Shown one piece after another: positions 28,026 to 36,446 of a DNA stretch of 64,000 nt (position 1 is the first letter of the stretch; every line of letters begins with the position of its first letter). Source of the stretch: Natronococcus pandeyae (lineage in GTDB: Archaea; Halobacteriota; Halobacteria; Halobacteriales; Natrialbaceae); NCBI RefSeq assembly GCF_008122205.1, contig NZ_PHNJ01000011.1, forward strand, positions 90,713-154,712, read 5' to 3'. The notes under the pieces are model-generated. The model saw only the letters and a list, made by a program, of their open reading frames with translations, was not told where the DNA came from and ran no database searches. A program made the translations under genes and the position numbers.

Positions 28026-28958
28026 ATGATCTGGCGACGGGCAACCCGTGGCGAGGTTTACGCGTTCTATACCGATGAGTTCCCCGAGTACGTAGACCAG
28101 CTGCCGCCGTTCATCACACCAACGGCACCGAAAGAGTTCGGGATCAGCTTCCGCGAGCGACACCCAATCCGCAAAGAGAAGCGCCCCGATCGCGACTTCG
28201 TTCGACGGCCGACGTGGCGCACCACCTCAGATGGCGAGCCAGTCTCACAGAGTTTCAGTGACTTCGAGGATCTCGTCTCGTTCATCCAGTCTCCCGCACG
28301 GTACGACCCGTTCCAAGATAGCGACTACGCCTTGGCCGATCCCGATCTGACCGAGAAGGGAGATCCGATTTCGGATGGCGTCTACTACGGGTTAGACAAC
28401 TGGGACCGATCGTGGGTCCTCGCGGTCGATATCGATGCGAAAGATATCGCGACGGCACGCGCTGAACGAGAACTTGACGAAAGTGCCCTCGAGCTCGAGA
28501 CACAGTCTGAGGAGAGGACTCGTGACGACACGTTACTCGCCGAGTCCGAGATTCGTGACGCCGATCCGATGGGGTATCCCTACACGTTTGAGGATATCGA
28601 GCGCGCGATCGAGTATGGCTTTGAAACGCGCGAGATCTTCACGGATGTGTTTGCTGCCGAGGAGACGATGGTCGTCTACTCCGGACAAGGCGTCCACGTC
28701 TATCTGCTCGACGACGATCTTGAATACGGGTACGATGAGAAAAGCCGAGAAGTGCTCAACGACCTCTTGCTCGAGCGTTATGAGATCCCGATCGATCCTG
28801 TTGTGACTGCCGACCGAAGTCGTCTACTTCGCGTGCCCTACTCGTTGCACGCAGAGGTCTGCCGTGTCGTCCAGCCGATTGAGACCCCTGCCTTCGATCC
28901 TCGAACGGAAGCCCGACCACAGTTCCTCGAAACCGAGAGTGAACTCACCCATGATTGA
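28026..28958 (+). CDS. PriS-like archaeo-eukaryotic primase
   Basis: 310 aa. Motifs of the AEP fold are in order: VLAVDIDAKD (metal-binding aspartates, about 131-140), VVYSGQGVHVYLLDD (the SGxGxH histidine, about 217) and DPVVTADRSRLLRVPYSLHA (third acidic residue and RxPxSLH, about 258-275). These match PriS, with an N-terminal extension and an acidic insert (about 140-175) in place of the usual zinc stem. It makes primers or extends DNA. It overlaps the PriL-like gene by 8 bases and follows the coupling ATPase gene by 57 bases, so this element carries its own primase. Confidence 0.8.
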   Translation: MIWRRATRGEVYAFYTDEFPEYVDQLPPFITPTAPKEFGISFRERHPIRKEKRPDRDFVRRPTWRTTSDGEPVSQSFSDFEDLVSFIQSPARYDPFQDSDYALADPDLTEKGDPISDGVYYGLDNWDRSWVLAVDIDAKDIATARAERELDESALELETQSEERTRDDTLLAESEIRDADPMGYPYTFEDIERAIEYGFETREIFTDVFAAEETMVVYSGQGVHVYLLDDDLEYGYDEKSREVLNDLLLERYEIPIDPVVTADRSRLLRVPYSLHAEVCRVVQPIETPAFDPRTEARPQFLETESELTHD

Positions 28959-30486
28959 CCCACGAGAGACCGAGCGAGACGCCTACCTCGCTGCAGCGAT
29001 CCCAACCAACTACACCGACAGAGAGATCGTTCAACTGTTCACCCGCGGGTACGACCGCTATGTCGTCGATAATACACCAGATCGAGAGACGCTGCTCTCG
29101 GATATCGAACGGTTCGGGACTGCTGCGTTCAAACGCTCAAAGCGTAACCGCCCGCTCGAGTACCCGTTCGTCGACGAGCCCGCCACGCTCGTTTTGCTGG
29201 CTACTCTCAGTACGATCTGCGTGAGCGAACAACCTCGCTTCGAAGACACGCCGCCTCGTCAGAATCAAGTCCGTCACAACATCCGCGAGCTGTTCGCGAC
29301 CAACCTCCTCGCACTTGTGCATGAGTACGACGATCCGACGCTCTACCAAGAGATGGCTGAACTCCTCTACGCGAAAGGGCCCAGTCAGGACGGTCCCCAC
29401 CCGGGTCGCGTCTGTACGGGCGTCAAACCGATGCCCGAATTCAACGAGGAGGCGACTGCCGAAAATGAGTACAATCTCTACGTGGAAATCCCGATGGCGG
29501 CTGCTTCTCGAAAGTGTCTCGCGCGAGCATCCACCCAAGCGACGAGTGCCGACGAAACGGGCGAGATTCGAACGCAGGTCAAGAACAACCATCTCTACAT
29601 CCCGCTCGACCACCTCCATGACACCTATCGATCGTACGCCAAGAGGTGCTTTGGCCGGTTACAGACAGTCCAAGAAAATGAACTCGGTGAGCCACAACGC
29701 AAGTGGCTCCGAGAGCACGAGACGGCGATCACCGAGCGGACCGACTACGCCCTCGAGATTGGCCATTACGAGAAGGTGTGGAAAAACTGGGACCGGGGCG
29801 AGCAGATCGTCCGACTCATCCGAAATGCGGTGCGAGCATCGCCACGGACTCTGATTGGTGAGTTTCATACTGCTCAGGAGTTGTCCGACGCGCTCGAGGC
29901 ATACGAACCAGAAAACGAGAGTGAACGAGCCCAGCTCACACAGCTGTCGACCCCTCGAAGTGTAGGGAACTCGCTTGCAGATCACTCATCACATCGATCG
30001 GTGACAGTCGATCGGGGTGACCGCGTCAATACGTACCGCATCGGCCACTCGGGCGGTGGATCGCGGCCACTCGAGATTACGGACCTCGAAGACCTGTTTG
30101 AACTGCCCTGTCTGGCAGCGATGGATGAGCGGCTCCAAGAAGAGAAACCGGTCCGAAAAGACCTCTTCAACCTCGTTCGGATGGTACTGTGGCTTCCGCA
30201 GTACCGCGAGAAATCCGTCGACGCGATCACAGACGACCTCAAAGACCTGTTCAGCCGGTGGCCATGGTTTGATCCAGAGATCTCTGCCTACCAGATCAAG
30301 TACGAAGCCCGACGGGGCGATCGTGGAATTGGCCCCAAGGGGAATACACCCCTGCCGATGAATTGTAGTAATGACGATATGCAACGGTACTGTATCGGCA
30401 AAGAGCAGTGCCCCTACTCGATCTATGGCAGCCTCCCTTTCGCCGACGAAATGTACGACCAACTCGAGGAAAACGACCCTATTTAA
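28951..30486 (+). CDS. PriL-like primase large subunit
   Basis: 511 aa from the ATG at 28951, which overlaps the PriS-like stop. The protein is helical and acidic. Four candidate Fe-S cysteines fit PriL: C155 (RVCTGVKPM), and C472, C481 and C487 in NCSNDDMQRYCIGKEQCPYS. The spacing of the last three is close to the PriL C-terminal domain (C..C...C). Length exceeds cellular archaeal PriL (about 350-400 aa), with extra sequence in the middle. PriL binds PriS and helps start primer synthesis. The Fe-S reading is inferred from cysteine position, not from overall similarity. Confidence 0.7.
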   Translation: MIDPRETERDAYLAAAIPTNYTDREIVQLFTRGYDRYVVDNTPDRETLLSDIERFGTAAFKRSKRNRPLEYPFVDEPATLVLLATLSTICVSEQPRFEDTPPRQNQVRHNIRELFATNLLALVHEYDDPTLYQEMAELLYAKGPSQDGPHPGRVCTGVKPMPEFNEEATAENEYNLYVEIPMAAASRKCLARASTQATSADETGEIRTQVKNNHLYIPLDHLHDTYRSYAKRCFGRLQTVQENELGEPQRKWLREHETAITERTDYALEIGHYEKVWKNWDRGEQIVRLIRNAVRASPRTLIGEFHTAQELSDALEAYEPENESERAQLTQLSTPRSVGNSLADHSSHRSVTVDRGDRVNTYRIGHSGGGSRPLEITDLEDLFELPCLAAMDERLQEEKPVRKDLFNLVRMVLWLPQYREKSVDAITDDLKDLFSRWPWFDPEISAYQIKYEARRGDRGIGPKGNTPLPMNCSNDDMQRYCIGKEQCPYSIYGSLPFADEMYDQLEENDPI

Positions 30487-30514
30487 TTACAGTTACTAAA
30501 CTTGGATATTATTT

Positions 30515-30741
30515 CGTTGCGCATTATCTGAGCCTTGACGATGGAGAAATCAGCGGATAAGGGGGGATTCTTCTAAGAATATGGCATGCACTTGTCTTTT
30601 CTACCGTTTCCCAATTCGAACATTGAAATCTAGAATCAGCTGAGCTGGGTGGGTGAAACCCCCCGTTGCGCGTTTTTCGGCTTTTGTGCTTGGAGTCCTC
30701 GCTCGTTGCGCGTATTGCTACGGCCTTAGATACGCGCAACG
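30515..30741. repeat. Iteron-like CGTTGCGC repeats with a 12-bp inverted repeat
   Basis: Four copies of CGTTGCGC(A/G)T(T/A)T occur at 30515-30529, 30664-30678, 30704-30718 and, inverted, 30727-30741. The last two form a perfect inverted repeat (CGTTGCGCGTAT, 12 bp arms, 14-base loop). A further dyad ATTCTT-CT-AAGAAT is at 30567-30580. Lying just after the primase genes, they look like initiator-binding iterons or an oriT/ori. No haloarchaeal ORB consensus is seen. Confidence 0.55.
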
Positions 30742-30789
30742 CCGATTTGAAACGATTTGAGTCCGTGTAACCGGCCGTGAATGACGATT

Positions 30790-31500
30790 TTCCGTCCAAA
30801 GGAATGGGGAGGTATGCAGAAACAGAGGTGTGCGCGACGGGAGGTTAGACGTGGAGAGTTCAGAGGGCAGGGAAAGGTGGATATATCAGAATTTGGAGGG
30901 TTGGTTAGGAGGTGTAAAAACGACTCGAGAAGGGTGAGGTTGAGTTGGTGTGGAACGGGTGGAATGTGAGGCAGTACAAGGTGGTAGTCGGAGGGGGGAT
31001 GAGAGGGGAGTGAGAGAGCATTTTCAGAACACGATCAGTGGGGGCCGGAGAGCGGTAGAGAGGTGGGGAAAGGAAGGGGTGTGAAGCGAGGGTACTAGAT
31101 GTGAACGGAAGTTGAGAAGAGAGCGGAGAGAAGTGTGGGTGAGTAGTAGAGCAGAGGAGAGAATGGGGGCAGTAGAAGGAGGATGACGTTCGAGAAGTGG
31201 GGAGAGAGGAGAGGGGGTCTGGAGAACGGAGAGAGGGCGGCGAAGCGAGGAGAGGGGGTGAGTAAATCAAGAGGAGTGGAGATGAAGCTGAGAAGGATGG
31301 GAGGGAAGAGCGTACGGGTAGGAGTCGGATCGTGACGGAGAGGATGGCGAGGGCTCGAGGAAAGAGTGGACCTGGTGGGAGAGGTGGTACAGCGTGGGTT
31401 GCTCTCCTCGAGGGAGGGATGGTGGCCGTGGACGAGGACGTCGACGGTGATGTGGAACTCGAGGTAGTGGTGAGTGAAGAGCAGCGGAGGAGACGTCAAG
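30790..31500. other. Purine-rich low-complexity intergenic tract
   Basis: About 700 bases in which the plus strand is dominated by G and A. Direct counts: 48 of 60 bases are purine at 31141-31200 and 52 of 60 at 31201-31260. Reading frames on the opposite strand give only Ser/Pro/Leu-rich shadow proteins. No RNA gene or known feature is recognised. Such strand asymmetry is typical of R-loop-prone or triplex-prone DNA; the function is unknown. Confidence 0.6.
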
Positions 31501-31519
31501 GCTAGACGATCGCGAGGGG

Positions 31520-31554
31520 GTGTTGTTCACCCACCTGAGAGGGGTGAGCGGGAT
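31520..31554 (+). promoter_or_regulatory. Shared leader L, copy 1
   Basis: GTGTTGTTCACCC, a small stem (CACCTGAGAGGGGTG) and a purine-rich end lead directly to the ATG at 31555. Same plan as the leaders at 35444, 36403, 37134 and, partly, 39241. The ATG after the stem decides the start of the downstream gene. Confidence 0.55.
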
Positions 31555-32249
31555 ATGAGCTGGACAGATCAACACCAGACGGAAGAGGCAGCGGACGACG
31601 ACCAGATCCTGAGCGAGGAATTCGACGACTGGGTTCGAGAAGGAGCAGCGCCAGGCGAGGAAGACGAATCGGAGACAGACCAGGTTGATACCACAGCGGA
31701 CGAAGCCGGGAGTACAGCCGAGGATGGTGAGGGTGAGCAGGCCGGGTTTGCATCGACGAGTTCGGGTACTGTCTCGAGGCAGGTGTCAGATGAGCCACTG
31801 ATGATGACGCAGTGCCCACGGTGTGATGGACGCGAGTTCGTCTCGAAGAAGTTCGTCTATGAGGAGTTTTACTACAGCGAAGCGGGTGAACTCGAGGTCG
31901 TCAAAACAGCTGACGGCACGTGCTACAAGCTGGATGATGTCACGCAATTCCTTCGCGAGGTCCGTACCCTCGCTGAAGAACAGTCTGTGGACGAACTCAT
32001 CAACAAGTCGCGTGCGATCGATGACGAAATCGACTCGTGGAAATCAATGTGCGACGTCGAGTCACTCGAGAACTTCGCCGGAGCATCAGACAGGAAGATC
32101 TGTCGCCTACCGATCGACAAAAACATCTCAAGCTCATCGAGGAATGGGAATACAACTTTCAGGTACAGGAGTCGCTGCAACTTGCTATCAGCCTCCAAAG
32201 CTCCGTTAGGGGAAACTCGATCTTGCCTCGTAAGAAGAGTCGGCGGTAG
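31555..32249 (+). pseudogene. Zinc-ribbon protein with helical C-terminus, frameshifted
   Basis: From the ATG fixed by leader L the frame gives an acidic disordered N-terminus (1-75), a zinc-ribbon CxxC (MTQCPRCDGREFVSKKF) and a helix (SRAIDDEIDS). The protein-like continuation VEINVRRRVTRELRRSIRQ and then DRQKHLKLIEEWEYNFQVQE, ending at a TAG at 32249, is in another frame that opens only at 32025. The shift therefore lies within 32025-32040. In the unshifted frame the reading runs on into the next gene by chance. The native product would be about 230 aa. Similar proteins accompany haloarchaeal plasmid genes; no function known. A sequencing error cannot be excluded. Confidence 0.65.
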
Positions 32250-32259
32250 TCTGAAGTAC

Positions 32260-32982
32260 ATGGACTTCGAACAAGCGGATATGACCAATCCGGATTGCAT
32301 TCGTCCCGACGGTGGAATCGATGCGTTGGACCCACCACCAACAGACATCATGGATGAAGAGACACTCGATCCGGCGGTGCTTGCCCAGAACGCGCCCAGA
32401 CTCGAGACGGTCGTTCAACTCCTCAATCAGCCAGCGCTGGCTCGTGTGTACGTCTATGTCTGCTATTGGGGTCCCGTTTCGCCGCCGGAGATCATGGACG
32501 GTCTCGACCTGTCGAAATCGACGACCTACGAATATGTCGATCAGCTAGTTGATCTCGGTCTCGTCGATCGGGATGATTCGACGCGTCCCCAGCAATTGAC
32601 GGCTGATCCAATCATCATCGTCGAGCAGTACGTCCCCATTGTCATCACGCCGACGGTTCTGCATGCACTTGCGCTGCAAGAAGTTGACGAGGACGTCGAG
32701 TACTTCGTAGACCGCTACGGTGCAGGCAAACTCATCGCTGCGCTGCGAGGTGCAGGCCTGCACTTTGCAGGGAGGACGACCCAGCGAATGGTTGCGACTG
32801 ATATCGACGTTCGCGACACCGAAGCAATGATGATTATCTACGCGCTCGAGCCAGCGCTGACTGTTGGCGGGACGCATGATCCGTTCTTCGAGCATCTGTT
32901 TCCGGATGTCCACGATCAGATGGATCTTTCTTCCCTTGACGAGGTAGATGGTGCCCCAGCAGAGTTAGATTCCTCTGAGTGA
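32260..32982 (+). CDS. Winged-helix regulator (DUF7437-like)
   Basis: 240 aa from the ATG at 32260, 10 bases after the preceding stop. A short acidic N-terminus is followed by the winged helix LLNQPALARVYVYVCYWGPV then PPEIMDGLDLSKSTTYEYVD and LVDLGLVDRDDS. The C-terminal half, with HALALQEVDEDVEYFVDRYG and RTTQRMVATDIDVRDTEAM, matches the haloarchaeal family of TrmB-like small regulators (often called DUF7437). The PIN gene begins 9 bases after its stop, so the two form an operon and may act as a regulator-toxin pair. It would bind DNA as a dimer. The start is uncertain; a downstream ATG (MDEETLDPAV) is possible. Confidence 0.75.
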   Translation: MDFEQADMTNPDCIRPDGGIDALDPPPTDIMDEETLDPAVLAQNAPRLETVVQLLNQPALARVYVYVCYWGPVSPPEIMDGLDLSKSTTYEYVDQLVDLGLVDRDDSTRPQQLTADPIIIVEQYVPIVITPTVLHALALQEVDEDVEYFVDRYGAGKLIAALRGAGLHFAGRTTQRMVATDIDVRDTEAMMIIYALEPALTVGGTHDPFFEHLFPDVHDQMDLSSLDEVDGAPAELDSSE

Positions 32983-32991
32983 GGACGTTGG

Positions 32992-33522
32992 ATGAGCCGA
33001 AGTAATCCCCTTTCTTCTGAACAGGACGTCCTCGTCGATGCAAACGTCTTCTTTGCGATCGGTCACCCATCGAATCCGAAATATGCCCGATTTCGGAGTG
33101 CTATTCGGAACGCTGGTGTCGTATGCAAACTTCCTCAGCGTGTTATCGGGGAGCTTGGCGGTTCAGAAACGGATCGCGTACAGACAGCTCTTGATGAAGG
33201 GTGGGCCGAAATGATCGATGCACCATCGCCGACAGACGGGGATGCCGTCGAAGCAAGCGATATCGCCACGAGAACGATCGCGAACGAAACCGGCAAGCCC
33301 GAACACGAGGTCGAAAAAACAGATGCAATTCTCGCAGGGCTAGCCATCCAGTACGTTAGAGATCGCTCGACAGCAGGCGTGGTCGTACTGACTAATGATA
33401 AACCAGCTAGAAAAGGGATCGAAAATGCGGTCGTTGCACAGGGCTATACTGACGTGGTCTCCGTCTACGGGTTGACAGATATCATTGGAGATGATTCCGG
33501 TGACTCGACGCGATTGATCTGA
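32992..33522 (+). CDS. PIN-domain protein, probable RNase toxin
   Basis: 176 aa. The PIN pattern is visible: VLVDANVFFAIG (first Asp), VIGELGGSETDRVQ (Glu), EHEVEKTDAILAGLAIQYV (Asp) and VVVLTNDKPARKGIENAV (Asp-containing last strand). Compared with the VapC proteins in this window it is longer, with an insertion around 75-105. It follows the wHTH gene by 9 bases; no separate small antitoxin is present, so the wHTH protein may serve that role. That coupling is inference, whereas the PIN assignment is solid. Confidence 0.8.
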   Translation: MSRSNPLSSEQDVLVDANVFFAIGHPSNPKYARFRSAIRNAGVVCKLPQRVIGELGGSETDRVQTALDEGWAEMIDAPSPTDGDAVEASDIATRTIANETGKPEHEVEKTDAILAGLAIQYVRDRSTAGVVVLTNDKPARKGIENAVVAQGYTDVVSVYGLTDIIGDDSGDSTRLI

Positions 33523-34299
33523 GTATCGCAACGATTCAGTTTCGCTCGGACAATTTCGTCGACAGACGATCGAGACGCTCCTGTACAGACTGTTTGCGAG
33601 ACTGTGTAGCATAGACAGAACATAGCGACTACACCCACACCTTTGTCCATATCTGGTCAAAATCGTTTGTTGACAGTGTACAAGAATTGAAAGCCCCTGG
33701 TCCGCTCGAGTCCCGCGACTCGCTGCGCTCCTCACGCAGTTGCGGTGTTTGCGTCGTTGGGGTTTCCCGAGCGTGTCAGCCCCTTTCGATCTCACCCACA
33801 TGGTTCGATGGAGAGCTGTCTGAGGCGGTCTGATCGTACCACGGTACGGCCCACTCCGCTCGCCTCCTCGCCCTCCGCGTCGCTTGCGACTGACCATTCC
33901 GGGCGTGCGGGCGCTCTCTGCACCGCGAGCGCCCGTTCCGGGCATGTGCCCTCGGCGCCAACGGGTAAGCCCGTCGGTTGCGCCCCTCGCAGGCTTTCGC
34001 GTTCCAGTGCTTGGTGCCGATGCGCGCGGCGAGCCACGATGCGGCTCGCCGTGCTCTAGACAGTCGCACTGGACACGGACCTGCAGTTCGGGCCGGACAC
34101 GAGCGGACTTACTCCGCTGGCCGCTTGCTCCGGTTGCTCCCGGCGCGCGGTGCTAGCTGGTGGGGGGTAGTGTCCCGCTCTACTCGCGCCTCAGGGGACC
34201 TGAAGGCGCGAGCGAGAGCGGTTGCAGGAGACGACCACAGTTGGGACTCAGAGGAGTTGGAGTGAAGACGCGTTGGAAAGCGCCTTCGGAGTTAAGACA
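33523..34299. other. Non-coding, hairpin-rich spacer
   Basis: No convincing gene. GC-rich DNA with many short inverted repeats: CGGCGAGCC (34027-34035) with GGCTCGCCG (34043-34051), and CTCGCGCCT (34183-34191) with AGGCGCGAG (34204-34212) shortly before the next gene. Such spacers recur at 35182-35443 and 36216-36402. They could encode structured RNA, or leader/terminator hairpins; nothing known matches. Confidence 0.4.
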
Positions 34300-35181
34300 A
34301 TGAGTTCTACGAACTTCCGAGAAAATAAAGCTTCGGATGAATCGAGTGTCAACCAAGAGGCGGCTGCGGAGAAGACGGACGGAGACGTGGAGGTGGAAGA
34401 TCCGTTTACAGAAGACATCGTGGACGAGGCACTGGAGTTCTCGCCGAGTGTCGAGCAGGAGACGCACACGAAAGTCGAGACGAACCACCCGGAGACGGTG
34501 GTTGGACGCGAAGAGAACGAGTTCGGACACCTGCCACTGGCACAGGAAGAGCGGATTCGGGCTCGAGAAGAGGAGCTCGAGTTGATCAGCGCGAAGGCGA
34601 CGGTCGGACGGCAGGACGGGCGAGAGAAGCGGACGCGAGAGGTCGTGGTCGAGCAGCGCCGAGAGCGGCGGGTCGAACGGGTAGATCCCCGTTCGGAGCT
34701 GGAGCAGGAGCGGTTGGCGGAGGTCAACAGACAATCGGTGCGAATCACGAAGACGGTGCGTGGCGGTCCAAACCGGGCGGCAGTGAGCCGTGGCCTGGCT
34801 GAGAAGGTGATAGACGGGACGTCGATGATCGACGCAACTCTCGAGGAGATGGACGAAGTGAAGGCCGAGTCGGGAACGATCGTGGACATCGCAGACGTGC
34901 CGGAGGTGGAAGCAGGCGAGGTGGACGTGGAAGGTGAGATCATCGAGTTGTGGGAACCCTCGAAGTCGTCGATCAGCCAGGTGGGACTGATTGCGGACGA
35001 CACCGGAAAGATGAAGTTCACGATCTGGAAGAACTCCTATCAGACGACGGTGAGTGAGGGCGAGACGGTTCGGATTCGGAACGCGGCGAAGAACTGGCAC
35101 AACGAGCGATGCAACCTGGCCGTGACCGGCTGGAGCCGCCTCGAGTTCCCCGAACGCGGTCGGTGGTGGACCCAGGAATAG
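34300..35181 (+). CDS. OB-fold (RPA/SSB-like) DNA-binding protein
   Basis: 293 aa from the ATG at 34300. Residues 1-190 are acidic then highly charged coiled-coil (ERIRAREEELELISAKATVG and REVVVEQRRERRVERVDPRS). The C-terminal about 95 residues form an OB fold: GTIVDIADVPEVEAGEVDVE, IIELWEPSKSSISQVGLIAD, then KMKFTIWKNSYQTTVSEGE and VRIRNAAKNWHNERCNLAV. This resembles RPA OB domains (ADDTGKxxFTIW). A single-stranded-DNA or nucleoprotein role fits a mobile element with its own primase. A frame extension to 34222 exists but is not supported. Confidence 0.75.
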   Translation: MSSTNFRENKASDESSVNQEAAAEKTDGDVEVEDPFTEDIVDEALEFSPSVEQETHTKVETNHPETVVGREENEFGHLPLAQEERIRAREEELELISAKATVGRQDGREKRTREVVVEQRRERRVERVDPRSELEQERLAEVNRQSVRITKTVRGGPNRAAVSRGLAEKVIDGTSMIDATLEEMDEVKAESGTIVDIADVPEVEAGEVDVEGEIIELWEPSKSSISQVGLIADDTGKMKFTIWKNSYQTTVSEGETVRIRNAAKNWHNERCNLAVTGWSRLEFPERGRWWTQE

Positions 35182-35443
35182 CGTAGCCTCCCCTTTTTGT
35201 GTGTCCGACCACACGCTCGCTTCGCTCGCGTCCTCCCCATCCTCCTCCCTGCGGGGCGCACTTGCGTGCGCCTCCTCAGTCGTCCCTCGCACGTTCTGCG
35301 CGCTGAAGTGCGCATTCATCGCGCGCCACCGTTGGCATGGCTCGGAGAGCCCCGTAGACCCGTCCAGTCGGACAGTGTCCGCAGCAGCGAAGACGTGGAG
35401 AGGACAACTCGAGGTGATACCGCTGAGTTCGGAGCTCACACCG
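35182..35443. other. Non-coding spacer with palindromic runs
   Basis: GC-rich sequence full of short self-complementary runs (for example CGCTCGCTTCGCTCGCG and CTGCGGGGCGCACTTGCGTG). No gene, similar in style to 33523-34299. It leads into leader L copy 2. Confidence 0.35.
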
Positions 35444-35482
35444 GTGGCTTGTTCGCCTCCTGAGGGGTGAAGAGGGGCAAAG
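35444..35482 (+). promoter_or_regulatory. Shared leader L, copy 2
   Basis: GTGGCTTGTTCGCC followed by a stem CCTCCTGAGG and GGTGAAGAGGGGCAAAG joins directly to the ATG at 35483. Matches copies 1, 3 and 4 in order and spacing (the stem lies about 15-25 bases before the ATG). Confidence 0.55.
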
Positions 35483-35956
35483 ATGACGATATACGAAACA
35501 ACAGGACGATTAAACGACTGCACAGACACTCGAGACGTCGGTGAGCATCGAGGAGCGATTCGCGGCGTGGGATTGTGAGCAGGGTAGTGTCCGATCGTGG
35601 GCACTGGGCCGGCGACAGTGTGTGCTCTCGTTGGTTCGGTTCATCGCGGACGAGGTGGGCGAGGTGAGGCTCTCGACGCCGATGGAGGTGACGGTCGCGC
35701 CGACAGCGGTGTACCAGCCATCGTTGAACTGGCCCGACCACTTCGGTGACACGTACCAAGTGGCTGTCTATTCGAACGTGAACCCGGACTGGGGTCGATC
35801 AAAGTCGAAGTCCTAACGCTCGAGGAAGCACTCGAAGTCGCAGAAACCGTCTGTAGAGATCTCGAGGAGCAATACGACCTGCAGACGGAAGGAGCTCGAC
35901 CCGACGAAAGGATCGGAGCAGCGGGGGACGCGACCATGTCTCGTCGTCCAGAATAA
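35483..35956 (+). pseudogene. Plasmid-type hypothetical gene with two frameshifts
   Basis: Three frames join into one protein. MTIYETTGRLNDCTDTRDV (35483-35540) continues as SIEERFAAWDCEQGSVRSWA and then LGRRQCVLSLVRFIADEVGE and YQPSLNWPDHFGDTYQVAV (35541-35795). After a further shift it reads SIKVEVLTLEEALEVAETV and CRDLEEQYDLQTE. Together about 140 aa. The C-terminal end then merges with a MazF-type gene at about 35889, after which this frame runs to a stop at 35956. Two single-base shifts make a pseudogene likely; a cluster of sequencing errors is the alternative. It sits directly behind leader L. No function known. Confidence 0.6.
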
Positions 35957-36215
35957 CGTCGGGAACGAAAACGCACCGACAACGATCATCGTCCCGTTTA
36001 CGACGTCGTTCGATGACGATTTGTATCCGTTCGAAGTGCTCATAACGGCCGATGAAAGCCACCTTCGCGAGGACTCCGTCGCGATGTGCAGTCAGATCCG
36101 AACTGTGTCGATCGAACACCGAATCAAAAACGTCGTTGGATCCATCTCCGATGAGCGGATGAATGAGGTTGATAGCGCACTCGAGTATAGCCTCGGGTTG
36201 CGCGGCTCATGGTAG
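35889..36215 (+). pseudogene. MazF/PemK-like toxin lacking its N-terminus
   Basis: An open frame gives KELDPTKGSEQRGTRPCLVV followed by QNNVGNENAPTTIIVPFTTS, LYPFEVLITADESHLREDS and VAMCSQIRTVSIEHRIKNVV, the MazF/PemK barrel with its RP-x-LVV, TT..VPFT and Q.RT.. hallmarks. The normal start (about 12 residues up to the RGD-like strand) is replaced by the tail of the preceding gene in a different frame, so no start codon is evident before a TTG at 36021. It therefore looks like a truncated toxin created by a deletion. The tail SISDERMNEVDSALEYSLGL is intact. Confidence 0.6.
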
Positions 36216-36402
36216 TTTCCCGGACAACTAACACACACGAGCAGGCCCTTCACCCTCGTCTTCTGCGTTGGTGGCTGTTTTGATGCGTCGTTTCCAGCCC
36301 ACCCACTCACCACCTCCAGGTTCCGGGCTGCTCACTGCGCTGCCGGGCTTTCCCTGTTGGTACTTGTTCACGCTTTGAACGGCCACTCTTTCTGAGCAGC
36401 CA

Positions 36403-36446
36403 GTGGTGTTGTTCGCCCCCTCAAAGGGGTAGAGGGATCAAAGACG
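36403..36446 (+). promoter_or_regulatory. Shared leader L, copy 3
   Basis: GTGGTGTTGTTCGCC, stem CCCCTCAAAGGGG, then TAGAGGGATCAAAGACG and the ATG at 36447. The best-preserved copy with 37134. Spacer 36216-36402 before it has no gene; it carries a dyad GGGCTGCTCACTGCGCTGCC. Confidence 0.6.

Noticed and set aside
31000..31575. Overlapping minus-strand frames through the purine tract, Ser/Pro/Leu/His-rich
   Set aside because: They are the complement of low-complexity purine sequence, with no start signals or domain-like sequence.
31474..32982. A single continuous 502-aa gene joining zinc ribbon and wHTH
   Set aside because: The middle is out-of-frame sequence; the protein-like reading there lies in another frame and ends at 32249, and a new start fits at 32260.
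33650..33720. CRISPR-like GAATTGAAAGC repeat end
   Set aside because: Only one occurrence, no spacers or repeated units; no cas genes in the window.
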